A stretch of DNA of 56,597 nucleotides from Mycobacterium colombiense (GTDB lineage: Bacteria > Actinomycetota > Actinomycetes > Mycobacteriales > Mycobacteriaceae). Positions 21,357 through 30,959 of the stretch are shown here, piece after piece (positions within the stretch are counted from its first letter, which is position 1; each line of letters opens with the position of its first letter). A model generated the notes under the pieces. It was given only the letters and a program-made list of their open reading frames with translations, searched no databases and was not told the DNA's origin. The DNA lies in assembly GCF_003284935.1 (NCBI RefSeq), contig NZ_QMEV01000033.1:1-56597 (forward strand). Direction: 5' to 3'. The translations under genes and the position numbers were made by a program.

Positions 21357-24300
21357 ATGCCGGGCACCTCGCAGCACGTCGACTACCTGAAACGCCTGAC
21401 GGCGGATCTGCGGCGGACCCGGCGGCGCGTCGCGGAACTGGAGGGCCGGCTTTCCGAACCGATCGCGGTGGTCGGCATGGCGTGCCGCTACTCCGGCGGC
21501 GTCGAATCGCCAGAAGACCTGTGGGAATTGGTGATCCAGGGCCGCGACACGGTGTCGGACTTTCCGGCCGACCGCGGCTGGGACGTGGAGGGATTGTACG
21601 ACCCCGACCCCGACACCAAGGGAAAGATGTACACCCGCCACGGCAGCTTCCTGCGCGACGCGGGCGACTTCGACGCCGGGTTCTTCGGCATCGGGCCCAG
21701 CGAGGCGCTGGCCATGGATCCCCAGCAGCGGATGATGCTGGAGATCTGCTGGGAAGCGTTGGAGCGGTCCGGCATTGACCCCTTCGCGCTGCGCGGCTCG
21801 GCGACCGGAGTCTTCGCCGGGGTCATCCACGCCGGTTATGGCGGAGAGGTCAAGGGGGAGCTGGAGGGTTACGGTCTCACCGGCTCGACGCTCAGCGTGA
21901 CCTCGGGCCGGGTGTCCTACGTGTTGGGGCTGGAAGGCCCCGCGGTGTCGGTGGATACGGCGTGCTCGTCGTCGTTGGTCTCCATGCACCTGGCCGCGCA
22001 GTCGCTGCGCTCGGGGGAATGCGATCTGGCGCTGGCCGGCGGCGTGACCGTGATGGCCACCCCCGCGGCCTTCGTGGAGTTCAGCCGCCAGCGCGCGCTG
22101 GCGCCCGACGGTCGCTGCAAGGTGTACGCCGGTGCGGCGGACGGGACTTCGTGGTCGGAGGGTGCCGGCGTCCTGGTGCTGGAGCGGTTGGCCGACGCCC
22201 GGCGCCTGGGACATCCCGTGTTGGCCGTGCTGCGCGGCACCGCGGTGAATCAGGACGGCGCGTCGAACGGCCTGACCGCGCCCAATGGGCCGTCGCAGCA
22301 GCGGGTGATCCGGGCGGCGCTGGCCAACGCGGGGCTGACGGCCGCGGACGTGGATGTGGTCGAGGGCCATGGCACCGGGACGGTGCTCGGGGACCCGATC
22401 GAGGCGCAGGCCCTGCTGGCGACCTACGGGCAGGATCGCGCCGTGGATCGCCCGCTGTGGCTGGGGTCCATCAAATCCAACATCGGCCACACCTCGGCCG
22501 CCGCGGGGGTGGCGGGGGTGATCAAGATGATTCAGGCGATCCGGCACGGGGTGCTGCCCAAAACGCTGCACGTGGACGTCCCGTCGCCGCACGTGGATTG
22601 GTCGGCCGGTGCGGTGTCGCTGCTGACCGATTCGCGGCCGTGGCCGGATCACGGCGGGATACGGCGGGCGGGTGTCTCGTCGTTCGGGATCAGCGGCACC
22701 AACGCGCACGTCATCGTGGAGCAGGCCCCCGCGCCACCCGAGGGTGACGCAGAACCCGTCCAGGTCACATCCGATCCTGTTGTCCCATGGGTGGTTTCGG
22801 CCCGATCGCCCGAGGCGCTGGCCGGACAGGCGCAACGGCTGCTGGACCGGCTGACCACCGACTCGGGGCCGCGGTCGGTGGACGTGGGTTGGTCGCTGGC
22901 GACCACCCGGGCGGCCTTCGAGCATCGCGCGGTGCTGGTCGGTGCCGACCGCGCCGCCCTGACCGCGGGGTTGGCCGCGCTGGCGTCCGGGCGCCCGGAT
23001 CCGGCCGTGAGGGTCGGCCGGGCCCGGTCGGTGGGCAAGCGGGTGTTCGTCTTTCCCGGTCAGGGGTCGCAGTCGCTCGGCATGGGTGCCGAGTTGTACG
23101 AGCGGTTCCCGGTGTTCGCCCGCGCCTTCGATGAGGCCATCGCGGCGGTGGATGCGCACGCCCGGCTGCCGCTGCGCGAGGTGATGTGGGGCACCGACCC
23201 GGAGCTGTTGCAGAGCACCGAATTCGCCCAGCCGGCGCTGTTCGTGGTGGAGATCGCGCTGGCCGCGCTGTGGCAGTCCTTCGGTGTGACACCGGATGTG
23301 GTGATCGGCCACTCGGTGGGCGAGGTCGCCGCGGCGTGCGTGGCCGGAGCGCTGTCGCTGCCCGACGCGGCCCGGCTGGTGGCGGCGCGCGGACGGCTGA
23401 TGGCCGCGCTGCAGGCCGGCGGGGTGATGGTCGCCGTCGCCGCGACCGAGGCCGAGGTGGCCCCGATGCTGAACGGTGCCGTGAGCGTCGCGGCGGTCAA
23501 CGGCCCGCAATCGTTGGTGCTCTCCGGTGAGCAGGCCGCGGTGGGAGCGGTCGCCGACCGGTTGGCCGCCGGCGGCGCGCGGGTGCACCGGCTGGCGGTC
23601 TCGCATGCGTTTCACTCGCCGTTGATGGAACCCATGATGGACGACTTCGCGGCGGTGGTGGCCGGGATCTCGGCGGCCGAGCCGCGAATTGCCTTGGTGT
23701 CCAACCTGACCGGGCAACAGGCCGGCCCCGATTATGGCTCGGTCGGGTACTGGGTGGACCACGTGCGGCGGCCGGTGCGGTTCGTCGAGGGCGTTCAGCT
23801 GGCCGAATCCCTGGGTGCCGGCGTGTTCCTGGAGGTGGGACCGGGCGCGGCGTTGACGTCCGCGGTGGAACAGTCCCTGACCACCGACCGTGCGTCGACC
23901 GTGGTGACGATGGCCAAGGGCCGCCCCGAGGTTGACTCGCTGCTGCGGGCGGCGGGGGAGATGTTCACCGGCGGCGCCGAGGTCCGGTGGGCCGCGGCCT
24001 TCGCCGATCTGCACGCCCGGCGTATTGAGCTGCCCACCTACGCCTTTGTGCGACGGCGCTTTTGGCTGTCCGGCGATGCGGTGGGTTCGGCCAACATCGC
24101 CAGCCTCGGCCTGGCCGAGGCCGAGCACCCGTTGCTGGGCGCGGTGGTGGACCGGCCGGATTCCGGTGGCGTGGTGTTGACGGGGCGGCTCTCGGTGGCC
24201 GCCCAGCCATGGCTGGCCGACCACGCCGTCGCCGGCACGGTGCTGTTTCCCGGCGCCGGGTTCGTGGAGTTGGCGTTGCGGGCCGGCGACGAGGTCGGCT

Positions 24301-27300
24301 GCTCGATGGTCGAGGAGTTGACGCTGTCGGCGCCACTGGTGGTTCCGTCGCCGCCGGCGGCCGGCGTCGTGCACCTGCAGGTCGTGGTGGCCGCGGCCGG
24401 CGAGGCGGGCACCCGCTCGGTCGCCGTCTATTCGCGTGCCGCGCAAGCCGATTGGGTGCTGCACGCCGAAGGCGTACTCAGCGACGGATCGCCGCCCGCA
24501 CCGGCCGCCGACCTGTCCGTGTGGCCGCCGCTGGGCGCGGCCGCGGTGGACGTGACCGGCGCGTACGACGGCCTGGCCGCCCGCGGCTATGGATACGGAC
24601 CGGCCTTCCGGGGGCTGCGCGCCGTATGGCGCACGGGCACCGAGACTTTCGCCGAGGTCGAACTCCCGCAGCAGGCCGGCGTCTCGACCGGCGGCTTCGG
24701 CATCCATCCGGTGGTCCTGGACGCGGCGCTGCACGCCCCGGGGGTGGCCGACGAGCGGATCGAGACGGTGTTGCCGTTCTCGTGGCAGGGCGTGAGCCTG
24801 TATGCCGCGGGCGCGTCGCGGGTGCGGGTCAGGCTGGCACCGGCCGGTCCCGGTGCCGTCTCGGTCGAGCTGGCCGATTCGTCGGGCCTGCCGGTCCTGT
24901 CGGTGCGCGAGCTGGTCACGCGCGCCGTCACGGCCGACCAGTTGACCGCGGCGGTGGCGGCCCGGTCGGGCAGCGGCGAGCTGCTCGACGTGGTGTGGTC
25001 GCCGGTATCGTTGCCGGACAACGGCATTGGTGCAGAGGTCACCGTCTGGGAGTCCCCGGCGGCGGATGCCGACGCGGTGGCGTCCGTGCACGCGGCGGTG
25101 CACGAGGCCCTGGGGGTGCTGCAAGACCGGCTGGCCGGCGACCTGGACGGGGTCCTGGTGGTGCAGACCCGCGGCGCGGTGGGGCTGGCCGCCGACGACG
25201 TCGAGGACCTGGCCGGTGCGGCGGTGTGGGGGTTGACGCGTTCGGCGCAGGCCGAGCACCCCGGTCGCGTGGTGCTGGTCGACACCGACGGAACGCTCGA
25301 TGTCGCGACCGTGATCGGTTGCGGCGAGCCGCAACTGGTGGTGCGCGACGGGGTGGCCTACAGCGCCCGGCTGAAGCCGGCCGACCGGCGACCCCCGCTG
25401 CGGCTGCCCGATCCGCCGTCGGCGTGGCGGCTGGCCGCCGGCGACGCCGGAACGCTCGAAGACCTGGCGGTGCAGGAGTTTGCGCCGCCGCCGCTGGAGG
25501 CCGGCCAGGTGCGGGTGGCGGTGGCCGCGGCCGGGGTGAACTTCCGCGACGTGCTGGTGGCGCTGGGTATGTACCCGGGCGCCGCCCAGCTGGGTGCGGA
25601 GGGTGCGGGGATCGTCACCGAAGTTGGCCCGGGCGTCACCGATGTGGCCGTCGGGGACCCGGTCATGGGGATCTTCGGGCTGGCGGGCTCCGAGGCGGCC
25701 GTCGACCGCCGATTGGTGACCCGCGTGCCGCGGGGCTGGTCGATGGCCCAGGCCGCGGCCGTGCCGGTGGTGTTCTTGACGGCCTATTACGGGCTGTCGG
25801 TGCTGGCCGGCCTGAGCGCCGGGCAGCGGGTGCTGGTGCACGCGGCCACCGGCGGGGTGGGCATGGCCGCGGTGCAGCTGGCCCGGCACTGGGGCGCGGA
25901 GGTTTACGCGACGGCCAGCCGCGGCAAGTGGGACACCCTGCGCGCCATGGGGTTCGACGACGCGCACATCGCGGATTCCCGCACGCTCGACTTCGAGCAG
26001 AAATTCGCCGCCGGGGGCATCGACGTGGTGCTCAACTCGCTGGCCGGGGAGTTCAACGACGCGTCGTTGCGGCTGCTGGGTCCCGGCGGCCGCTTCATCG
26101 AAATGGGCAAGACCGATCTGCGCGACCCGGACGCGGTCGCCCGGGCCCATCCCGGCGTGACGTATCGCGCATTCGACCTGATGGAGGCCGGCCCCGACCG
26201 CCTCGCCGAGATGCTGGCGGAGTTGATCCGGTTGTTCGCGGCCGGCGCCCTGACTCCCTTGCCCGTCAAGGCCTTTGACGCGCGCAGCGCCGCCGACGCC
26301 TACCGGTTCGTCAGCCAGGCCCGCCACATCGGCAAGGTCGTGCTCACCATGCCGGACGGTCCCGCCGGGCTGGCCGGCGGCACCGCGCTGATCACCGGCG
26401 GGACCGGCATGGCCGGTTCGGCGCTGGCACGTCATCTCGTCGAGCGGCACCGGGTCCCCCACGTGCTGCTGGTCAGCCGGAGCGGCGAACGCGCCGACGG
26501 CATGGCCGAGCTGGCCGCCGAACTGCGCGGCGCGGGAGCATCGGTGTCGGTGGTCGCATGCGACGTCGGCGACCGCCAGGCCGTCGCGGCCCTGCTGGCG
26601 CAGGTGCCGGAGCAGTACCCGCTGCGTTCGGTGTTCCACGCCGCGGGCGTGCTCGACGACGCGGTGATCGCCTCGCTGACGCCGGCGCGCGTGGACACGG
26701 TGCTGCGGGCCAAGGTCGACGGCGCCTGGAACCTGCACGAGCTGACCCGGGAACTGGATCTGTCGGCGTTCGTGACGTTTTCGTCGATGGCCGGCATCGT
26801 GGGTGCCCCCGGCCAGGGCAACTACGCGGCGGCCAACAGCTTCCTCGACGCGCTGGCCGCGCATCGTCACGCTCACAGGTTGCCGGGGCTCTCGGTGGCC
26901 TGGGGGATGTGGGAGGAATCCTCGGCGATGACCCAGCACCTCGGCGAGCGTGACAGGGCCAGGATGAGCCGCGCCGGGCTGAGCGCGTTGACCACCCGGC
27001 AGGCGCTGGACCTGCTGGACGCCGCGCTGCTCGGCGAACACCCCATGGTGGTGGGCACCCGACTCGACCGGGGCGCGCTGGCGCACCACAGCGCCACGCT
27101 GCCGCCGCTGCTGAGCCAGTTGGCCGCCCGCCCGGCCCGCCGGATGTTGGAGCACACCGACATGGTGTCCCTGACGGGGCTGCGGGCGCGGCTGGACGGC
27201 ATGACCGCCGAGCAGCGGCACAGCGAATTGGTGGAACTGGTCTGCAGCAACGCGGCCACGGTATTGGGCCACAGCACCGCCGACGTCAACGCCGACGATG

Positions 27301-27713
27301 CGTTCGGCGACCTCGGGTTCGATTCGCTGACCGCCGTCGAGCTGCGCAATCGGCTCAAAATCGCCACCGGCCTCACCCTTTCGCCCACGCTGATCTTCGA
27401 TCACCCCACGCCGGGCGCGCTGGCCGAACACCTCGGCGCGCAGCTGACCACCAGCGGGCCGGCCGCGCCGCCCGATCGGACGGCCCGCTTCGACGACATC
27501 GCCCGGGAACTGCAGGCACTGCTCAATCAGCCCGGCCTGAGTCCCGGCGACAAGCAGCGGCTCGTCACCCGGCTGACCGGCCTGTTGGGCACGGTGCCGG
27601 ACCCGGCACCGGCGCCGCTCCCCGAACACCCCGAGCACGCGTTCGACGACGACATCGCCACCGCCACCGACAGTCAGCTGTTCGCCATCCTCGACGACGA
27701 AGTCGGCCCCTGA
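21357..27713 (+). CDS. pks8: Type I modular PKS, KS-AT-DH-ER-KR-ACP, malonyl-type (Pks8+Pks17 as one protein)
   Basis: 2118 residues. AAGGAG precedes ATG 21357; the upstream open frame lies inside pks7. Order: docking coiled coil (1-34, [20 protein letters not shown]), KS (Cys203, His338, His378), AT (Ser653 in GHSVGE, HAFH at 750-753, the malonyl-type motif), DH (His956 in [11 protein letters not shown], Asp1122), ER (GGVGMAA), KR (Ser1810, Tyr1823, LDD motif), ACP (Ser1990), C-terminal docking segment ending [16 protein letters not shown]. It adds a fully reduced unbranched two-carbon unit. In M. tuberculosis H37Rv the same span is split into pks8 and pks17; here it is one open frame. Outside the AT it closely resembles Pks7. 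Confidence 0.93.
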   Translation: MPGTSQHVDYLKRLTADLRRTRRRVAELEGRLSEPIAVVGMACRYSGGVESPEDLWELVIQGRDTVSDFPADRGWDVEGLYDPDPDTKGKMYTRHGSFLRDAGDFDAGFFGIGPSEALAMDPQQRMMLEICWEALERSGIDPFALRGSATGVFAGVIHAGYGGEVKGELEGYGLTGSTLSVTSGRVSYVLGLEGPAVSVDTACSSSLVSMHLAAQSLRSGECDLALAGGVTVMATPAAFVEFSRQRALAPDGRCKVYAGAADGTSWSEGAGVLVLERLADARRLGHPVLAVLRGTAVNQDGASNGLTAPNGPSQQRVIRAALANAGLTAADVDVVEGHGTGTVLGDPIEAQALLATYGQDRAVDRPLWLGSIKSNIGHTSAAAGVAGVIKMIQAIRHGVLPKTLHVDVPSPHVDWSAGAVSLLTDSRPWPDHGGIRRAGVSSFGISGTNAHVIVEQAPAPPEGDAEPVQVTSDPVVPWVVSARSPEALAGQAQRLLDRLTTDSGPRSVDVGWSLATTRAAFEHRAVLVGADRAALTAGLAALASGRPDPAVRVGRARSVGKRVFVFPGQGSQSLGMGAELYERFPVFARAFDEAIAAVDAHARLPLREVMWGTDPELLQSTEFAQPALFVVEIALAALWQSFGVTPDVVIGHSVGEVAAACVAGALSLPDAARLVAARGRLMAALQAGGVMVAVAATEAEVAPMLNGAVSVAAVNGPQSLVLSGEQAAVGAVADRLAAGGARVHRLAVSHAFHSPLMEPMMDDFAAVVAGISAAEPRIALVSNLTGQQAGPDYGSVGYWVDHVRRPVRFVEGVQLAESLGAGVFLEVGPGAALTSAVEQSLTTDRASTVVTMAKGRPEVDSLLRAAGEMFTGGAEVRWAAAFADLHARRIELPTYAFVRRRFWLSGDAVGSANIASLGLAEAEHPLLGAVVDRPDSGGVVLTGRLSVAAQPWLADHAVAGTVLFPGAGFVELALRAGDEVGCSMVEELTLSAPLVVPSPPAAGVVHLQVVVAAAGEAGTRSVAVYSRAAQADWVLHAEGVLSDGSPPAPAADLSVWPPLGAAAVDVTGAYDGLAARGYGYGPAFRGLRAVWRTGTETFAEVELPQQAGVSTGGFGIHPVVLDAALHAPGVADERIETVLPFSWQGVSLYAAGASRVRVRLAPAGPGAVSVELADSSGLPVLSVRELVTRAVTADQLTAAVAARSGSGELLDVVWSPVSLPDNGIGAEVTVWESPAADADAVASVHAAVHEALGVLQDRLAGDLDGVLVVQTRGAVGLAADDVEDLAGAAVWGLTRSAQAEHPGRVVLVDTDGTLDVATVIGCGEPQLVVRDGVAYSARLKPADRRPPLRLPDPPSAWRLAAGDAGTLEDLAVQEFAPPPLEAGQVRVAVAAAGVNFRDVLVALGMYPGAAQLGAEGAGIVTEVGPGVTDVAVGDPVMGIFGLAGSEAAVDRRLVTRVPRGWSMAQAAAVPVVFLTAYYGLSVLAGLSAGQRVLVHAATGGVGMAAVQLARHWGAEVYATASRGKWDTLRAMGFDDAHIADSRTLDFEQKFAAGGIDVVLNSLAGEFNDASLRLLGPGGRFIEMGKTDLRDPDAVARAHPGVTYRAFDLMEAGPDRLAEMLAELIRLFAAGALTPLPVKAFDARSAADAYRFVSQARHIGKVVLTMPDGPAGLAGGTALITGGTGMAGSALARHLVERHRVPHVLLVSRSGERADGMAELAAELRGAGASVSVVACDVGDRQAVAALLAQVPEQYPLRSVFHAAGVLDDAVIASLTPARVDTVLRAKVDGAWNLHELTRELDLSAFVTFSSMAGIVGAPGQGNYAAANSFLDALAAHRHAHRLPGLSVAWGMWEESSAMTQHLGERDRARMSRAGLSALTTRQALDLLDAALLGEHPMVVGTRLDRGALAHHSATLPPLLSQLAARPARRMLEHTDMVSLTGLRARLDGMTAEQRHSELVELVCSNAATVLGHSTADVNADDAFGDLGFDSLTAVELRNRLKIATGLTLSPTLIFDHPTPGALAEHLGAQLTTSGPAAPPDRTARFDDIARELQALLNQPGLSPGDKQRLVTRLTGLLGTVPDPAPAPLPEHPEHAFDDDIATATDSQLFAILDDEVGP

Positions 27714-27714
27714 C

Positions 27715-30700
27715 TTGCCCCCGACAGACGTCGCGATCATCGGGCTGGCCTGCCGGTTTCCGGCCGCGGCCGACCCGTCGGCGTTCTGGCGCCTGATCCG
27801 CGACGGGCGGGAGGTCACCCAGTTCGCCGGGGACGCTGGCGAATTCGACGCCGACTTCTTCAACCTGTCGCCCCGCGAGGCGTCCGCGATGGACCCCCGG
27901 CAGCGCCTGGCCCTCGAATTGACCTGGGAGTTGCTCGAAGACGCCTTCGTGGTACCGGAAACGGTTCGGGGACACGAGGTCTCGGTGTTCCTCGGGGCGA
28001 TGACGGACGACTATGCGGCGCTGATGCTGCGCGATCTCGCCGACAACCTGGATCACCATAGCTTCACCGGGATCAGCCGGGCGATGATCGCCAACCGCAT
28101 CTCGTACGCCTTCGGGTGGCGCGGGCCCAGCATGACCGTCGACTCCGGCCAGTCGTCCTCGTTGGTGGCGGTGCACCTCGGCTGCGAAAGCGTGCGCACC
28201 GGGCGGTCGACGCTGGCCGTCGCGGGCGGTGTCCACCTCAACCTGTCCGACGACATCGCCATGCTGGAACGGGAATTCGGCGCGGTGTCGGTCTCGGGCC
28301 ACACCTACGCGTTCGATCGCCGCGCCGACGGCTACGTGCGGGGCGAAGGCGGCGGACTGGTGCTGCTCAAGCCGTTGGCGACCGCCCTGGACGACGGCGA
28401 CCGCATCCACGCCGTCATTCGCGGCGGTGCCGTCGGCAACGCCGGGCACGGCGGCACCGCCCAGACCGTCCCCTCGGCCGGCGGCGAAGCGGGCGTGATC
28501 CGGCGCGCGCTCGCCGATGCCGGCCTGGGCGTCGGCGACATCGACTATGTCGAGGCGCACGGCACCGGGACGAAGGTGGGCGACGCGGTCGAAGCCCGGG
28601 CGCTGGGCGAGGTCTTCGCCGAGCGCGCGGCCGGCCCGGTGCGGGTGGGATCGGTGAAGACCAACATCGGCCACGCCGGAAGCGCCGCGGGAATCGCGGG
28701 CCTGCTCAAGGCCGTCCTCGCGGTCGAGCATGCCGCGATCCCGCCCAGCCTCAACTACGCCGAGCCCGAGACGGATTTGAATCGCCTTGGGCTGCACGTC
28801 AATACCGCACTGGCACCGTGGCCGTCCGGGGATCGCCCGCGGCGGGCGGGGGTGTCCTCGTTCGGCATGGGCGGCACCAACGCGCACCTCATCGTCGAGC
28901 AGCCCCCGGGCCTGCCGGAAACCGCGCCACCGCAATCGCCCTCGGACGAGGCGGTGCCGTGGGTGCTGTCGGCCCGCTCCGAACGGGCGCTGGCCAACCA
29001 GGCCCAGCGGTTGTCGGCCGCTCTGGCCGACCGCGACGATGTGCGGCCCCTCGACGTGGGCTGGTCGCTGGTCAGCACCCGGACGCTCTTCGAGCACCGC
29101 GCGGTGGTGGTGGGCGGTGACCGTGCGGCGCTGGCAACCGGGTTGGCGGCGGTCGCCGCGGGGGAGCCGCGGCCAGGCGTCGCGGTGGGCCGGGCGGTAC
29201 CGGTGGGCAAGACGGTCTTCGCGTTCCCGGGCCAGGGCTCGCAGTGGTTGGGCATGGGGCGGCAACTCTACGACCGGTTCGACGCGTTCGCCCGCGCGTT
29301 CGACGAGGCCGCCGCGGCGGTGGACGCGCAGCTGCGGTTGCCGGTGCGCGAGGTGATGTGGGGCACCGACCCGGAGTTGTTGCGCAGCACCGAGTTCGCG
29401 CAGCCCGCCTTGTTCGTCGTGGGCCTCGCGCTGGCGGCGTTGTGGGAGTCCCTCGGTGTGACACCGGATCTGGCGATGGGGCACTCGGTCGGTGAGATCG
29501 CGGCGGCGTGCGTGGCCGGGGTGCTGTCGCTCGCGGATGCGTCGCGCCTGGTGGTGGCGCGTGGACGGCTGATGGCGCAGCTGCCGGCGGGCGGGGTGAT
29601 GGTGGCCGTCGAGGCGGGCGAAGCCGAGGTGGCCGGGCTACTGGCCGACGGGGTGAGCCTCGCGGCGGTCAACGGTCCCCACGCCGTGGTGCTGTCCGGC
29701 GCGCAGTCCCCGGTGGAAGCGGTGGCGGACAGGCTGGCCCGGATGGGCCGGCGCGTGCATCGGCTGGCGGTGTCGCACGCGTTTCATTCGTCGCTCATGC
29801 AGCCCATGGTGGCGGAATTCGCCGCGGAGGTGGCCGACGTCGAGGCGAGGGAGCCGCGAATCGGGTTGGTGTCCAACCTGACCGGCCGCCCGGCCGGGGC
29901 CGGGTACGGCTCGCCACAGTACTGGGCGGCGCATATCGGCCAGCCGGTGCGCTTCTTCGAGGGGGTGCGCGCCGCCGAGGCGGGCGGCGCCGGGATCTTC
30001 GTGGAACTGGGCCCGGGTGCGGCGTTGACCGCGGCCGTCGACCAGTCGTTGACCGCCCCGGGCGCCGTATCGGTGCCCACCATGACCAGGGACCGCCCCG
30101 AAACGGAATCGGTGCTGGACGCGGCCGGCCGGGTGTTCACCCGCGGCCTCGACCCGAACTGGGCCGGGGTGTTCGCGGGGCTGCATCCGCGGCGGATCGC
30201 GTTGCCGACGTATGGCTTTGCGCGGCAACGCTTTTGGCTGGGATCCGCGCGAGCCGCCGCGGCGCCGCCCGCCACGGCCACTCGGGCACCCGACCTGGCG
30301 CACCGGCTGCACGGATTGGCCGCCGCCGACCAGCACCGCGTGTTGCTCGAACTGGTCTGCGAGCACGCGGCGGCCGTGTCGGGGCATCCGGACGGCCACG
30401 CCATCGCTCACGACCGCGCGTTCGCCGACCTCGGGTTCGACTCGATGATCGGGGTCGAACTGCGCAACCGTCTCACCAGCCATACCGGGCTGGCCTTGTC
30501 GCGGACGCTGATCTTCGATTACCCGACGCCGGCCGCGCTGGCCGATCATCTGCGCCGGCAACTGCTGCACGACGAGCCCGAATCCGACGACGAAAGAATG
30601 TGGTCGACGCTGCGTAAGATTCCGGTGCGCGAGCTTCGAAGAACGGGACTGCTCGAGAAACTTTTATTGCTTGCCGGCGCACCGGAAACCCCGGCCGCCG

Positions 30701-30798
30701 ACGCAAATCCCGCCGCCGACGAGATCGACTCATTGAGCCCGGATGCGCTGATCGCGATGGCGCTGAGCTCGGCGGATGAGGAAGACGGCGAACGATGA
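27715..30798 (+). CDS. pks9: Type I PKS loading-type module, KSQ-AT-ACP (Pks9-like)
   Basis: 1027 residues from a TTG one base after the pks8 stop; no ATG or GTG lies close upstream, and the protein begins directly at the KS (MPPTDVAIIGLACRF). The KS active site reads VDSGQSSSL: Gln146 replaces the Cys, while His282 and His320 remain. This is the KSQ signature of loading modules that decarboxylate malonyl-ACP to acetyl-ACP. The AT (Ser591 in GHSVGE, HAFH at 688-691) is malonyl-type and the ACP Ser is Ser910. There are no reductive domains and no N-terminal docking helix, but there is a C-terminal docking region (about 955-1027, SLSPDALIAMALSS). By position it is pks9. It probably primes the neighbouring modules despite being encoded last. 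Confidence 0.9.
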   Translation: MPPTDVAIIGLACRFPAAADPSAFWRLIRDGREVTQFAGDAGEFDADFFNLSPREASAMDPRQRLALELTWELLEDAFVVPETVRGHEVSVFLGAMTDDYAALMLRDLADNLDHHSFTGISRAMIANRISYAFGWRGPSMTVDSGQSSSLVAVHLGCESVRTGRSTLAVAGGVHLNLSDDIAMLEREFGAVSVSGHTYAFDRRADGYVRGEGGGLVLLKPLATALDDGDRIHAVIRGGAVGNAGHGGTAQTVPSAGGEAGVIRRALADAGLGVGDIDYVEAHGTGTKVGDAVEARALGEVFAERAAGPVRVGSVKTNIGHAGSAAGIAGLLKAVLAVEHAAIPPSLNYAEPETDLNRLGLHVNTALAPWPSGDRPRRAGVSSFGMGGTNAHLIVEQPPGLPETAPPQSPSDEAVPWVLSARSERALANQAQRLSAALADRDDVRPLDVGWSLVSTRTLFEHRAVVVGGDRAALATGLAAVAAGEPRPGVAVGRAVPVGKTVFAFPGQGSQWLGMGRQLYDRFDAFARAFDEAAAAVDAQLRLPVREVMWGTDPELLRSTEFAQPALFVVGLALAALWESLGVTPDLAMGHSVGEIAAACVAGVLSLADASRLVVARGRLMAQLPAGGVMVAVEAGEAEVAGLLADGVSLAAVNGPHAVVLSGAQSPVEAVADRLARMGRRVHRLAVSHAFHSSLMQPMVAEFAAEVADVEAREPRIGLVSNLTGRPAGAGYGSPQYWAAHIGQPVRFFEGVRAAEAGGAGIFVELGPGAALTAAVDQSLTAPGAVSVPTMTRDRPETESVLDAAGRVFTRGLDPNWAGVFAGLHPRRIALPTYGFARQRFWLGSARAAAAPPATATRAPDLAHRLHGLAAADQHRVLLELVCEHAAAVSGHPDGHAIAHDRAFADLGFDSMIGVELRNRLTSHTGLALSRTLIFDYPTPAALADHLRRQLLHDEPESDDERMWSTLRKIPVRELRRTGLLEKLLLLAGAPETPAADANPAADEIDSLSPDALIAMALSSADEEDGER

Positions 30799-30959
30799 AT
30801 TCCCCGCTGGCGGATATGATTACGCGAACACAAAGGCGTGCTAATAAGGCATGTGTTGAATACGAGAAACTTTTGCACGGCCACCCCGGGCCGCATAAAC
30901 TTCCGGCATTAAGGGGAGTCGTGTTTACGCTGGTTGGCAGTCAAGAGAGCAGAGCATGA
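30795..30959 (+). CDS. Possible 54-residue ORF coupled at both ends
   Basis: A 54-codon frame fills the gap between pks9 and the second type III PKS. It overlaps the pks9 stop as ATGA (30795-30798) and the next start as ATGA (30956-30959). Its third codon positions are only about 50% G+C, far below its neighbours, which argues that it may be non-coding, AT-rich promoter sequence or a remnant. The predicted peptide is basic and matches nothing I recognise. No ribosome binding site of its own is evident. Confidence 0.3.
   Translation: MNSPLADMITRTQRRANKACVEYEKLLHGHPGPHKLPALRGVVFTLVGSQESRA

Noticed and set aside
21138..27863. A 2241-codon open frame on the minus strand opposite pks8, and similar long antisense frames opposite other genes
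   Set aside because: It mirrors the third-position G+C bias of the sense gene; its composition (His, Arg, Gly and Gln rich) matches no protein, while the sense strand encodes full PKS domains.
15550..28200. Long repeated DNA blocks across the type I PKS genes, considered as possible mobile or CRISPR repeats
   Set aside because: They are conserved KS, AT, ER, KR and ACP coding regions of duplicated modules, not short regular repeats with spacers.
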